64,000 nt of DNA from Scolanthus callimorphus. Lineage: Eukaryota; Cnidaria; Anthozoa; Actiniaria; Edwardsiidae. A model generated the notes under the pieces. That model saw only the letters and a program-made list of their open reading frames with translations. It made no database searches and was not told the origin of the DNA. The DNA lies in NCBI GenBank assembly GCA_033964015.1, contig CM066923.1, forward strand, positions 23,386,168 to 23,450,167, in the 5' to 3' direction. This document shows positions 13,039 through 25,147 of the stretch, piece by piece. Every line of letters starts with the position of its first letter. Position 1 is the first letter of the stretch. The position numbers and the translations under genes were made by a program.

Positions 13039-13460
13039 ACAACCAAACTTGGGTGAAGTTATCTAAGTGGCAAGGGGGGTGCAACTGCACGGTCACGTGG
13101 TATGACGTCATCAGTGACGTCATCATAGGAGAAAAAGCACATATCTCAGGAAGGGATAAACCACAGAAAACCAAAATTGGGTGAAGTTATCTAAGTGGCA
13201 AGGGGGTGCTACTGTATGGTGACGTGGTATGACGTCATCGATGACGTCATCATAGGAGAAAAAGCACATATCTCAGGAAGGGATAAACTTCAGACAACCA
13301 AACTTGGGTGAAGTTGTGTTAGTGGCAAGGGGGATACAACTGTATGGTCACGTGGTATGACGTCATCGATGACGTCATCACAGGAGAGAAAGAACATATC
13401 TCGGGAAGGGATAAACTTCAGACAACCAAACTTGGGTTATCTAAGTTATCTAAGTGTCAA

Positions 13461-13481
13461 GGGGGGGGGGGGGGGGGGGGG
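13461..13481. repeat. Run of 21 G
   Basis: An uninterrupted G homopolymer inside one monomer of element A. Its length is likely polymorphic or poorly determined. Confidence 0.9.
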
Positions 13482-13842
13482 TGCAACTGCATGGTCACGT
13501 GGTATTACGTCATCGATGACGTTATCACAATAGAAAAAGAACATATCTCAGGAAGGATAAACCTCAGACAATCAGACTTGTGTGGTGGGGGTGGCAAGGG
13601 GGTGCAAGTGCTTAGTCGAGTGGTATGACGGTGCAAGACTACGCCTATGTACAATGGCAACCCTTTTGCCTCGTTATAACAGAAAAATATGTAACCGGGA
13701 GCTCCGCTTTTAGCCAGTGGCTAAATCTATATATTAGACATCATGATTCTTAGCACTACTCTATTTCTTTTGCCAGAGGTTGAAAGGAAAATAGCACATT
13801 TTCACGCCAAAGTTCGCAGTTAATGAGTTCTCTTCGTCGTGA

Positions 13843-15466
13843 TAGCGGAGCTCCCGCGGGCGCCGAAGGCGCCCGCGCGCGGAGCCCCATAGCTACATGC
13901 AGGAGAAAAGGAACAAAAAAAAAGTGTATATGCATCCAACGATTCTGTCATGAACTTCCGGTTTGTGCGTTCGTTCGTCCGTTCGTTCGTTCGTTCGTCC
14001 GGAATGACGTCATCGAAACTAGAAAAGTCAATATCTCAAGAAGGCAACATCGCTAGGTTACCAAACTTTGGGTAAAGCTATTTTGGAGGCAAGGGAGTGC
14101 ACCACCAAGGTCACGTGACATGACGTCATTGATGACGTCATCAAAACTAGAAAAGTCAATATCTCAAGAAGGCAACATGGCTAGGTGACCAAACGTGGGT
14201 AAAGTTATTTTGGAGGCAAGGGGAGTTCACTTCCAAGGTCACGTGACATGAAGTCATCAAAACTAGAAAAGTCTATTTCTCGAGAACGCAGCATTGCTAG
14301 GTGACCAAACTTGTGTAAAGTTACTTTGGACGCAAGGGGGGTGCACTACCAAGGTCACGTGACATGACGTCATCGATGACGTCATCAAAACTAGAAATGT
14401 CAATATCGCAAGAAGGTAACATCGCTAGGTGACCAAACTTGAGTAAAGTTATTTTGGAGGCAAGGGGGGTGCACAATCAAGATCACGTGACATGACGTCA
14501 TCGATGACGTCATCAAAACTAGAAAAGTCTATTTCTCGAGAACGCAGCATTGCTAGGTGACCAAACTTGTGTAAAGTTACTTTGGACGCAAGGGGGGTGG
14601 CACTACCAAGGTCAACTGACATGACGTCATCGATGACGTCATCAAAACTAGAAATGTCAATATCTCAAGAAGGTAACATCGCTAGGTAACCAAACTTTGG
14701 TAAAGTTATTTGGAGGCGATGGGGGTGCACAATCAAGATCACGTGACATGACGTCATCGATGACGTCATCAAAACTAGAAAAGTCTATTTCTCGAGAACG
14801 CACCATTGCTAGGTGACCAAACTTGTGTAAAGTTACTTTGGACGCAAGGGGGGTGGCACTACCAAGGTCAACTGACATGACGTCATCGATGACGTCATCA
14901 AAACTAGAAATGTCAATATCTCAAGAAGGTAACATCGCTAAGTAACCAAACTTGGGTAAAGTTATTTTGGAGGCAAGGGGAGTGCACAATCAAGGTCACG
15001 TGACATGACGTCATTAAAAATAGAAAAGTGAATATCTCAGGAAGGCAACATCGCTAGGTGACCAAACTTGGGTTAACTTATTTTGGAGGCAAGGGGGGTG
15101 CACTACCAAGATCACGTGACATGACGTCATCGATGACGTTATTAAATCTAGAAAAGAGTATATCTCGAGAAGCAACATCGCTAGGCGAACAAACTTGGGT
15201 ACAGTCGAGAAAACATCCGGAGTATGTGGGTATGGAGCTCTTAAAAAAAGCAACATAAAAAAATCTGAATTTGCAAGTATGGCAATGGAGAACAAGAATG
15301 TTTTCTGTATAGTAGCAAGTGACGTCGCGACACGTCACATTATTGATCTTTTGCAGGACTTATAATTTTCCCTAGCAACGGCCCAACAAGATAGGTAAAC
15401 GCACCCTTTTATAAAAATATGTAACCGGGAGCTCCGCTTTTAGCCAGTGGCTAAATCTATATATTA
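13843..15466. mobile_element. HINE/pearl-like element B with ten palindrome monomers
   Basis: The termini match element A: TAGCGGAGCTCC with a GC hairpin (GCGGGCGCC, GAA, GGCGCCCGC) on the left and CCGGGAGCTCCGCTTTTAGC on the right. A GTTC/GTCC microsatellite lies at ~13966-14001. About ten ~128 bp monomers follow (14005-15140), most with TCACGTGACATGACGTCATC completed into the paired palindrome TGACGTCATCGATGACGTCA. A and B stand head to tail only ~107 bp apart. Confidence 0.65.
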
Positions 15467-16150
15467 TTCATACAGTCAACTCTCCAGGGGACACTCCCCA
15501 GGATTGACATATCAACGTTGTCAGTCGTGTGACTTATGGCAGCGAACCTATGAGATAGTTACCAGACTCAAGAGCCCGACCCCCTTGGCAAAAGAGGGCA
15601 AAAGAGTTTCTGCACGCTTTTTTATTGTGTGCCCTATATTCCTATATGCATTCACGACGTTCTGACCTATATCTTGCGTTTCTGCTTTACCAGTTTACGT
15701 TTTTCATTTTCTTTTGACCTCGCAACTTATTTTTAAGTTGGAATATGTTGAAAATATGATTGGATGGTTCCAGAAAATATCCATCTCCCAAGTCACCAAG
15801 TATAAATTCTCATAACAAGACAAATAAAGTAGTGAATGCAATATTTGTATCGTAATTATATAGCCAGCTCGAAATCCCATTGTGCCGGCAGATCGATTTG
15901 CTTGAATCGGTTAAATTATTTTTTAATTGGATCGCGCGCGCTCTAATTGGACAGTTCGCGCTAAAATTGGACAGTTTGGGTTTGAACATGGATGTTATAT
16001 AATTAATAAATAACAGGACTCCATGCTTGTCCAATTAAGAAAACAATGGATTATTCCTCGGAACTCCAAATATCCATCTCCCAAGTCACCAAGTATAAAT
16101 TCTCATAACAAGACAAATAAAGTAGTGAATGCAGTATTTGTATCGTAATT
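15467..16150. other. No gene recognised; ~80 bp direct repeat
   Basis: The block ATATCCATCTCCCAAGTCAC ... GTATCGTAATTA occurs at about 15776-15858 and again at 16070-16151, about 293 bases apart. The spacer contains GAATCGGTTAAATTATTTT and nothing coding. Confidence 0.6.
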
Positions 16151-17260
16151 AAAAAAACAATTGACCCCCCGATCCTCTGGAATTTCCAATCCCTTCTGTG
16201 TGTGGTGTGTATTTAGGGGAGGGGGATGGATATTTCCTGGAACCACCCAATACAAAGCAAGGAATTTACCGCACCGGGGGGTTGAGGACTTTCCACTGTG
16301 AAACAGACCCCCTCCCCTGGACTTTCCGACCTCATAAAGGACCCCCTCCCCTGGAATTTCCATTGTTTCTAGCAAAATGCCCCTGGAAAAGCTATTGGGT
16401 GAAATGTACCTGGAAAGTTAATAATAATAATAATGATGTTTTAGGGGCATTTCACAAGTCTCAATGCTCTTACAATTAAAAGTATAATATACAATCAATT
16501 AGCAATTAATTTTGAATATATCGATTTACAAATATTCTAAAAACAAGAAAAATATTGTAGCTATAGAGGAGATTGAATATAAGAATAAAATAAAAATTAA
16601 ATCAAAAACTAAAATTATAAGCAATACAACTAGCAACTATAAAACCCTAAGTACAATACTAAAAATATAAAAATGTATAAGCAATGCAACTAGCCACTAT
16701 AAAAACCCAAGTAATGCTAAGAAATACTAAAGATGTATAAGCAATACAACAAGCAACTATAAAAACCAATACAATACTAAGAAAACTAAGAGAACTGTTT
16801 AAAAAAGATGGGTCTTGAGACGTGACTTAAAATGTACAATAGAAGAAGCATTCCTTACAGTCTCAGGCAAAGCATTCCATAGTTTCGGTGCGCATACTGA
16901 AAAAGCTCTATCTCCATAATAAATTGTGTTGGTTTTGGGGACGGTTAATAGAGATAGGCTAGAAGATCGCAAAGTACGTATAGGTTAGTAGCGGTGAAGA
17001 AGTTCAGAAACATATTCAGGAGCATGCGCCATGAAGTGCCTTATAAGTAAGAAGGAGGATCTTATAGATAATCCGCGATTCAACAGGTAACCAATGTAGG
17101 TTACGAAGGACAGTTACCTTTTTTACCTCCCTCTTGGAATTTCCAGTCTCCAGACACACCCCCTCCCGTGGAATTTTCAGAAACCAATACACCCCCCTGG
17201 AAATGTTCCGTAGGTCCTCAACACCCCCCCCCCCGGTGCGGTTTAAAATGCAATCAGCCA
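16151..17260. repeat. CCCCTGGAATTTCC-type repeat interrupted by a LINE 3' end
   Basis: Degenerate phrases such as CCTGGAATTTCC and ACCCCCT occur on both sides of the LINE fragment, and similar phrases appear at 62655-62735. The outer repeat was probably split by the LINE insertion. Confidence 0.5.
16421..17118 (-). mobile_element. CR1/L2-like LINE 3' end (reverse-transcriptase C-terminus, 3' UTR, ATT tail)
   Basis: Read on the minus strand, 17118-16790 encodes the degraded C-terminal end of a non-LTR retrotransposon polyprotein: a segment with LHWLPVESRIIYKILLLTYK, then, after stops and frame breaks, AFSVCAPKLWNALP. These phrases are typical of cnidarian CR1/L2-type ORF2 ends. The 3' untranslated part contains three copies of a ~60 bp unit (16620-16790) and ends in a short ATT microsatellite tail at 16421-16432, as expected for this group. 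It is truncated at the 5' end and inactive. Confidence 0.75.
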
Positions 17261-17756
17261 ATACAAATCAAAACATTGCGATTGCGTGTAAACAAATTTC
17301 TGGTTTGGAAGCCGACTGGATCATTTCCAGTGAAGCCTTTCACTGTACTCGGCGTTTTCTTTGTTTTCTTGTGAAGTGGTTTGTAATATTCATTGAATCT
17401 TAACAGATTTAATTGTATTATAACCAGGTTTGTTTGTGTACGATTAATTGCTATGATTTAAATACAACATGGCGTAAATCACGCCAAGCCGCGAACAGGT
17501 TCTTGGTCGAGCCATATATAGCGGAGCCTATTTTGGCAGCCTTTTGAAAAAAAATCATGAGATATACGGTGGTCTTTTTCAAGATACTGTTAGAGAGGAA
17601 TACCAGGATCTTCTTGATTTTCTTGGTTTAATGTAACAGGCATAAAGACAAACTAAGGAGACTAGCACACAAACTCTAACTACAGACTAACAACACTTAC
17701 AACTAACTACAAAGGCAATTCAGCCTTTCTTTAATATCCTAAAACCAGACAAGCAG

Positions 17757-19090
17757 CCCATGGGGGGAGAGGACAAAACATGGAGTGCTACTCCATGGAG
17801 TACCCTTTTGGAGTACCCTTTTGGAGTACCCTTTTGAGTACCTAAAATGGAGTACCCTAAAAAGTGCCCATGATCATTTCCATGTACGTACCTTTATTCA
17901 TTTCAAGCGTGAATGCTCATCGATGTTAAGTATTAAAGTTCAGCGATTTTGGCCGCCATCTTGAAATTTAGATGTTGGTACTTCAAGTACGGATCCTGAA
18001 CTGAAGTGTATCATGTTATGCACCAGTCAAAGTAAACCCCGACCCCGCACCATCACCAGCTATCCGCACCATCACCAGCTATCCGCACCATCACCAGCTA
18101 TCCACACTATCATCACCTATCCACACCATCTCCAGCTATCCACACCAACACCTATCCATGCTATCACCAGCTATCATCATCAGCTATCATCACCTATCCA
18201 CACTATCAACAGCTATCCAAGCCATAGTCACCTATCAACATGCACTATCATCACTATCATGGATAGGTGACGATAGTGGGGATAGCTGATGATGGTGTGG
18301 ATAGTTGGTGATAGTGTGGATAGGTGATGATGGTGTGGATAGGTGATGACAGTATGGATAGGTGATGATGGTGTGGATAGGTGATGATAATATGGATAGC
18401 GGATGATGGTGTGGATAGGTGATGATAGTGTGGATAGCTGTTGATGGTGCGGAAACGATGGTGACGATGGTGTGGATTGGTGATGATGGTGTGGATAGCA
18501 GATGATGGTGTGTATAGCGGATGATGGTGTGGATAGCCGTTGATGGTGTGTATAGCTGTTGATGGTGTGGATAGCTGTTGATGGTGTGGATAGGTGATGA
18601 TGGTGTGTGGATAGCTGTTGATTGTGTCAATAGGTGATGATAACAGGTCAAAACAACCTAGAATTGCATTTGTCTAACACTTAAAAGGTTTTTCTATCAA
18701 CCTGGAGGATTATTTTGATTATTACGGGCAAATGTGCTGTGTTTTTACGGTTACAATTTTTACTTATTTTAGCGTGCGAGAACCCCTTTTAATGATGATG
18801 CATATGATGATGGTGTGGATAGGTGTGAAGATGTATGTAGATGTTGTACTAACCGATACTTGATACACTAACATGATGCATACTTGAAGTACCAGCCGCT
18901 AAATTTCAAGATGGCGGCCAAAATCGCTGAACTTTAATACTTGAACATCGATGAGCATTCACGCTTGAAATAAACAAAGGTGCGTACATGGAAATGATCA
19001 CGGACACTTTTCAGGGGTACTCCATTTTAGGTACTCCAAAAGGGTACTCCATGGAGTAGTACTCCATGTTTTGTCCTCTCCCGCCCATGG
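17757..19090. mobile_element. Fold-back element with long inverted repeats and an internal minisatellite
   Basis: The outer ~230 bp on the two sides are inverted copies: GGGAGAGGACAAAACATGGA at the left and its complement at the right, including GGAGTACCC repeats and a block with AAGATGGCGGCCAAAATCGC. Between them lies a minisatellite of CCATCATCACCTATCCACAC-like units. No target duplication was identified. Confidence 0.75.
18030..18640. repeat. Minisatellite whose units reverse orientation near 18258
   Basis: Units of ~18-21 bp read CACCATCACCAGCTATCC on the left of ~18258 and GGTGTGGATAGGTGATGAT (the complement) on the right, so the array is itself a large inverted repeat. The long His/Ser/Pro/Ile-rich frames on either strand are artefacts of the unit. 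Confidence 0.9.
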
Positions 19091-22000
19091 GTAAATTAAT
19101 TTTTGACAGTATAAGTGCCCCTCACGAATAGAGGAGTATTCTGCCGCGCATGCGCATTGCATCTTAGGAACTTGACTTGTTTGATTATCAATGGCGGAGA
19201 AATATTACCGAGTGTGTCGAAACATGCGCCAGTTGTGCACCGTGTAAGGTCGATTAACTTACTCAAGAATCTAAGAAATAGCTAAATGGGCTTTTGGTCT
19301 GTAATTGTGGCTGGAATCAGCGAGTGAAAGAACACAGTTTGACTTTTAAATTACCGAACAAACATGCAAAGTTGCTACTCACTTACGAGGCTGACACCAG
19401 CATGTTGTGGCTTGCTCGGGTTTTCGATGTGGATATCTGATATGCAACGAAGGCTACTGCTCCGAAACCCTGTCTTATGGTAAGTTTTAGTTCTATAGTT
19501 TGTTCATAACATACAAGAATGTAAATCGGTTGTTCTCTTTCAGCGATCCAGCTCGAAAATATTACGATATTATGTGTAAAAACCTTATTTTAGACTTAGT
19601 TGACAGCGAATTTCCCGTAATCGTAGAAAGAGTATCACAGTTCGGACATTTGGACTAGTTTTATCGTCCTTTCCTTGTTTGTTCTTTATGGGTTTTATTA
19701 GCCCCAAAATCGGAGAAAGTTTTCCGATTATTTCTTGAAAGTATGACCACACTTTTACTCAGTTTATTCTCTGGTAAAATTCTTATTGAATTTCACACTC
19801 GACAAGCGTATCGAACTCATTACTAAGTATTTATTTATTATTATATTTATTTTTGTTTCAAAGTGATCGGTGGCATATTTTCGAGAATATTGCCTGCTAA
19901 ATTATGCCTAAAATTTATTTGCTAATGAATATTTATTATTATATTATTGTGGAACATCTAGGAAGAGTATCACACAAGTATTCCTATCATACTGAGCCTC
20001 ACTAATGATATTATCATCCTGTCATATTGAATTAGCTGGCAAAATCGGAGAAAACATTATTAAACTTGTTTGCTGTAAGCTGGTTTTTCATCACTTTGTT
20101 GCATGTGATGTATTAAAAGTGATAATTGAGGTTTTTGCTGTACTACACTAATATTGGCCCCTGATATGCTACTTCCGCAGTCACGCAATCTCATATATCC
20201 AAGAAAGAGAACAAAGCTATCTATTTGTTCATATCTTGCTATGGCCAGCAGTCCTCCCTGGTTACCATGAGGATGAAACTTTCCCCTGTGTGCTAGTGCA
20301 TTTTTCACTTTTAAAAGGCTATAAATGGTGACTTGTGAGTGGAAATGATAAAATTATTGATGTTACAGTCAACCCGGATGTACTCTTCCCTACAATTTCA
20401 CAATATTGCCTAGCAACATTGATGGACAACTTACTTGGATCAAATTGCAAAAAATATTTTGTATCTGTCTACAAGGTATTGTACCAGAACTTGAAACATT
20501 TTGTTTCTGATCTGATTTGCCTAACGCCGTCCTACTCTAGTGCTGAGACATGTGGTGAATGAAAGTTGCTTGCGACGATTGAAATTTGATACCAGGCAAG
20601 TTGGCCATCAATGTGAGAGAACAACTAGCTTGACTGTAATGTGCCAATTTCATTTCACTTCTCTGAGTTACTCTGCATTAAAAAAGGAAATATGTCTAGA
20701 AGCATAATAAAAGATATAATGGAGAGTAAGTAATTCAGAAGTAACTTGCTGTGCATTGTTTGTTGCAGGTTCAGAAAGTTTATTACAGGGATAATGCCAT
20801 TCTTGGCTGGATGATCACAAAACAATTGCAGCCTGCAACCAAAGACCACAAGTGCTGGTGGTTCAGAGGTGCAACATGTTAGAAAAGCACTACAGCATTT
20901 CATCAATTGTTTTTCAGAAGTAGAACACTATACCTAAGAGGGAACTATACCTAAAGAGTTCCCTTTCTGGAGAGTAGAGACTACTCAAGAGTTTTCACTA
21001 CTTGATAGTTTAGTGCTCAGTAGAACATCACAGTGCTGTATCAAAATCCCCTTTAATTCAATTTAACTTTTTTTTAATTAAGCGCTATAAAAATTATATT
21101 ATTAGTATTATTATTTATTATTAAATGTTATATTGCCAAATCAAAATCCCATATTTTCAACAGGTGGAAGTTTTGTCAACTGCCCAATTTTCTCTAAATT
21201 GGATGGCAGTTGACAGAACTTGTCAGAATACTCTGCCAATAATAAATAGCATAATAAATTGTTGACAATATGGTGTTCCAATAGTTTCTTGGACATAATA
21301 ATCCATCATTGAATCCCAGGGAAGGGTGAAGATAGAGCTTGTATCTAAAGGTGGATACCCTTCACAGCCTTCAGGCTGGGTATTTAAAAATCGTTGACAA
21401 ATTCCCAGCTTGACTAGATACAAAATCCGGGTTTGTAAATCATTGTAGTCAAAGAGATTTAATTCCAGGATAGGTGGATGGTGAAGCTTGTCAAGACATT
21501 TTCTAAGGTTACACACACACTAATCAACATGTTTGTTTGGTCACCATGACATATTGTAGTTTTTTTCATTACTACTAACAGGTCAGTCAAAGTACACTGA
21601 ATGATGCTCATTTTGTTTTGTAAGTGGTTGGAGTTTTCTAGCAAAATCTATGTGCAGAACAACGGGTCAACTTATATTTCTCAACCCAAAGCTATGATAT
21701 CTTTCCACTTGATCTAACCGGGATCTAACTCCGCTGGAAGGCCCCAAAATATCAGGGCAAACTGATAGGATAAAAAATGAAATCGTTACTATTGCTAAAC
21801 ATCGTCTTTTTTCTGGTTCTTGCAGTCTGAATTTCAGTCTGAATCAGTTTTAATAGTCGCAGATGAAGGTCCACAGATCCTCAAATCAAACACGTTTATT
21901 TGCACTACACAGGCAGCTGAATAAACCTTTTCTTTCATCCCTCCCGCTTTCAGAATAAAAGAAGCAAAACAAACGAGAAATAGCATTAGCGCGCTATTTG

Positions 22001-22424
22001 ATTACAAATTCGCGATACTCAACAGTGCTTTTCCCTGAGTTGAGTCTGCAATGTAAATATGGACGGCAGCGGTTGTTGCGCATGGCATAAGCAAAATACT
22101 CCTCTGTTCCCCTCACGGCTGAAATTTGTATACGGGCTCGTGCAATTTTGATACTTTTTGAAAAACCCACTCGTGCAAATTAATTTGAAATTGCACTCGA
22201 AGTCGTATGATTACTTATTAATAATATACACGCAAAAATTTTCAGAGAAAGACAGGTTTCAAGCGGCCACATTATGCACCGAACGCATGCCAGAAAAACG
22301 AGCAAAGTTTACAAAAACTTGACACAACAATTTCATTTAAAAGGGACAGGTGGAATTCTGTTTTGTCAATCATCAAATTTATTTCCGATTCCAAGATAAA
22401 ATAACATAGCAGAGCCTGAATAGC
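19091..22424. other. No gene recognised (~3.3 kb)
   Basis: Short frames occur on both strands, for example an ATG at 19191 running 18 codons, and a minus-strand frame at 21223-21516, but none shows a family signature. A small inverted repeat lies near 21165-21215 (GGTGGAAGTTTTGTCAACTG against its partner). A diverged transposon or an exon of an unrecognised gene cannot be excluded. Confidence 0.4.
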
Positions 22425-22571
22425 CCAGGTTCGAATTACGCTCCAATGCTCACAAGACAAAAGCTTCAAATCGAGGCTTTCTCCAAGTTCTAATACATTT
22501 ACAGTAATTTCAGAAGAAAGCCTCGACTTGAGGTTATTGTTTGTAGGCACTGGAGCGTAATTCGAACATGG
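22425..22571. mobile_element. Palindromic MITE, TTCGAATTACGCTCCA termini
   Basis: GGTTCGAATTACGCTCCAATG on the left pairs with CACTGGAGCGTAATTCGAAC on the right. An inner stem (TCGAGGCTTTCT / AGAAAGCCTCGA) continues the fold. Confidence 0.8.
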
Positions 22572-24262
22572 CCTATTTACTGGTAGGTTTCTTTCAGTTT
22601 GAATTGAATAATTGTTTGTGTTCGGTCAACCAAAACAAGCAAAATATTGTCCAGAAAAGTAGACATAGCTTCCACAGAAGACATACCTGAAGTCTTCTCT
22701 TGTGTAAACTTTCTTGTAACAGCACAGGTGACCCAGGACAATTGTTTGTGTACTACAACATCGAAGTATTGACAGTAATATAGGGTTTATATGGGGATTG
22801 TGGTAAGGGATGTTTGGACCTGGAAATTTTAGGAAATTATCAATAAAAGTTACTGAAACTTACCATGTTGTTAGTTGTGGTTGTCCTTGATGCTCATGTG
22901 AAGTTTCACGGATTTATCTTCAATTCGCCCCCCATACAGAGAGAAAGACAAGGTGGGAGGCTGAAGCCAAAAATCGGCTCGACGGACCGATCGGCAGAAC
23001 GCACTTTGAGACGGATTTTTTCACAAAATTCGAATTCAACAACTAAAAACTACACCAGGATCGTAGATATACATGTTACCGACGCAGCAAAATCAATAAA
23101 TATATTGCAGTTCATACGCGAAGGTAGCAGACTCCGTTAAACTCGCACGACCCCCTTTTAACGGTCGTTAAAAATCCGGTATCGGCACAGCTTGGACAAC
23201 CAAAATGGCGGCCGTTAAAAACCAAAATGGCGGCCGTAATTACCAAAAACTCCTCAAGGGGGAGGGGGACCTAGCGCAAACTCGCCGAGCGGCTGCTCCC
23301 TACAATCCTCGACAGATTATCTTGAATAATTTGTTGACTTGACCTTTTAGCAAGCATGCAACACGTTACCTCTTTATTCGTCATCGTTTCTCCCCCCCTC
23401 CCCCCTTCAATGTTGGTAAAAAACGCCCAAGATCTTTTGCCTAGCCCATCCAACATTGAGAGGGGCGGGAGGAGAGGGCGGGATATCAATTTTAGCCAAC
23501 TAATCTGTCTAAGATTGTAGGTCAATTTGCTACAAATCCATTCTTCTCCAGTAAAAAAAATCCCTTTGTTCGGGAGTAATGGATTTATTTTGGAGTCGCG
23601 CAATCTGATTTGCATGATTCTGTCCGCAGAGTAATCTCTCTTTCTTATATTACGATTTTTAGAGCACCATCATTACCATGTACATATAATGCACATATAA
23701 GCTGTACATATAAGCTGTTTTTTATGAAAAACAGCTGTATATAGTCTGATAGAAATCCATGGGTAAATAAAGTTGTATGTATGTATGAGACAAAACAATT
23801 TGGACGCATATTTCGGCCCTAAAAGATACCAATCTCCCTCAAATTTATTGAAGATCATGATCACCCCTAAAATAGACCGAACCCCTCAAGGCAAAGTTGG
23901 GCTTGCTCTGCGCTCGTTCAGAGCAATAAACTTTACTGATAATTGTAGTAGAATAAATATATCTTATGTATATTGTCTGTTAATACAAATCACAAACAGG
24001 CATGCATGCAGTGGCGGCAACACACACTGGGTAAGTCGTCCTGTGGTCTCGATTATGACAAGAAACGGACCAATTGTTGTTGCTCATATTAGTACAACAC
24101 GCACAACAGTCCTTCAACTATGAGACAAACTCAACCTTAAATGGGCATGAATGGCGTCGCAAGTTTCAAATGTTAGCCTTGTGATCAAGGAAACGTGTTA
24201 CGATATAGTCACGGGAGGTGGATGAAATAACTCGGATCGTCAGTGCACAGAGTGCATATCCA
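22572..24262. other. No recognised gene; one unassigned 91-codon frame and duplicated YY1-like motifs
   Basis: A plus-strand frame with a true ATG spans 22865-23140 (91 codons, basic) and resembles no family I know. At 23200-23240 the phrase CCAAAATGGCGGCCGT occurs twice ~20 bp apart; this is the YY1-type core AANATGGCGGC. 23271-23615 is rich in C runs. Promoter function is possible but unproven. Confidence 0.35.
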
Positions 24263-24430
24263 TAGGGAATTTCTGCAGAAACCCATCAATGGGAAAAGCT
24301 GAATTTCCCAAATCACACGAATGGGAAGTGTTCGGAATTCACAAGGATAGCCATGGTAAATCCGAACACTTCCCATTCTTCTACGATAGGAAACAGAGCT
24401 TTTCCTGTGGATGGGTTTCTGCAATTCCCT
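24263..24430. mobile_element. Palindromic MITE, AGGGAATTTCTGCAG termini
   Basis: The left end AGGGAATTTCTGCAGAAACC pairs with GGTTTCTGCAATTCCCT at the right. The inner arms GAATGGGAAGTGTTCGGA and TCCGAACACTTCCCATTC make it almost fully fold-back. Confidence 0.78.
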
Positions 24431-24771
24431 GTAATCATAAACGCAAATAATGTTATGATCTGGTAGACACTGAGCAGGGAGGTGAAAGAGGTGGAGTCGC
24501 AATCGCATATCATTAACGCAAACCTATTTCATTTATCTCCAAGCGCAACAATACCTGGAAGTGAAATTCGTTAGAGAGGTTTTGATATGACTGTAGTGAA
24601 ACCAATCGCAAAGTAATTACACCAATTCTGAATACAACCTATAGGGGTAATTACGAAGTAATTGCGAATTACTCACGAAAGTCATCTGAAATCCGACAGT
24701 CATCTGATATTATATAATGGAGTTGCGCCTCCATTTTTCTCATCTCCCTATTAGCGGCGTCTAAAGGCCCG

Positions 24772-25060
24772 TTCACACGGCGCGATTTCAGCTGCAATTT
24801 GACGTGCGATTTCTGTGGCGATCCAATTACGATGTCATATCGCGCGGTGAACGGTCGCCAATGTTATGGCGATTTCACTTCGCAGGCCTTTTGAACATGT
24901 TGAAGTTCCACAGCGATGCGGGTGCGATTTCTTCAGATCGCCAACAAACTGACACATATCGCAAAGCCAAATCGGCACACTGCGCGACATGGCGTCGACG
25001 ATCGCCGCAAAAATCGCACCTCAAATCGCAGCTAAGATCGCGCCGTCTGAACGGGCCTTA
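24772..25060. mobile_element. TIR element, AAGGCCCGTTCA termini
   Basis: The left end AAGGCCCGTTCACACGGCG pairs with CGCCGTCTGAACGGGCCTTA at the right; the inverted repeats continue for roughly 60 bp with GCGATTT-rich motifs. It lies about 90 bp downstream of the ACE stop codon. Confidence 0.8.
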
Positions 25061-25147
25061 AAACAATGGAACACTTTTGGATGATTTCCCAATAATCGTT
25101 GCCTAGGAACATCGCAGTGATTTCCATCGAAGATCACCCGCTCGAGT

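Larger units (their letters stand above)
11786..13736. mobile_element. HINE/pearl-like element A with palindrome monomers
   Basis: The left end is TAGCGGAGCTCC followed by a GC-rich hairpin (GCGCGGGCC, GAA, GGCCCGCGC). The right end is GGAGCTCCGCTTTTAGCCAG with a second small hairpin (TAGCCAGTGGCTA). Inside are a CCGT-type microsatellite (~12057-12100) and tandem ~128 bp monomers carrying GGTCACGTGG and TGACGTCATCGATGACGTCA (for example at 12217 and 12343). Inverted ends, hairpins, microsatellite and a satellite-like core match the layout of Helentron-associated HINE/pearl elements. The repeat family is clear from four copies in the window; the class is an inference. Confidence 0.6.

Noticed and set aside
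15776..16151. Pair of ~80 bp direct repeats considered as LTRs
   Set aside because: Too short, with ~210 bases between them, no TG...CA ends, and no primer-binding site or polypurine tract.
18013..18651. His/Ser/Pro-rich frames on both strands
   Set aside because: Products of the minisatellite unit; no start context, domain or splice signal.
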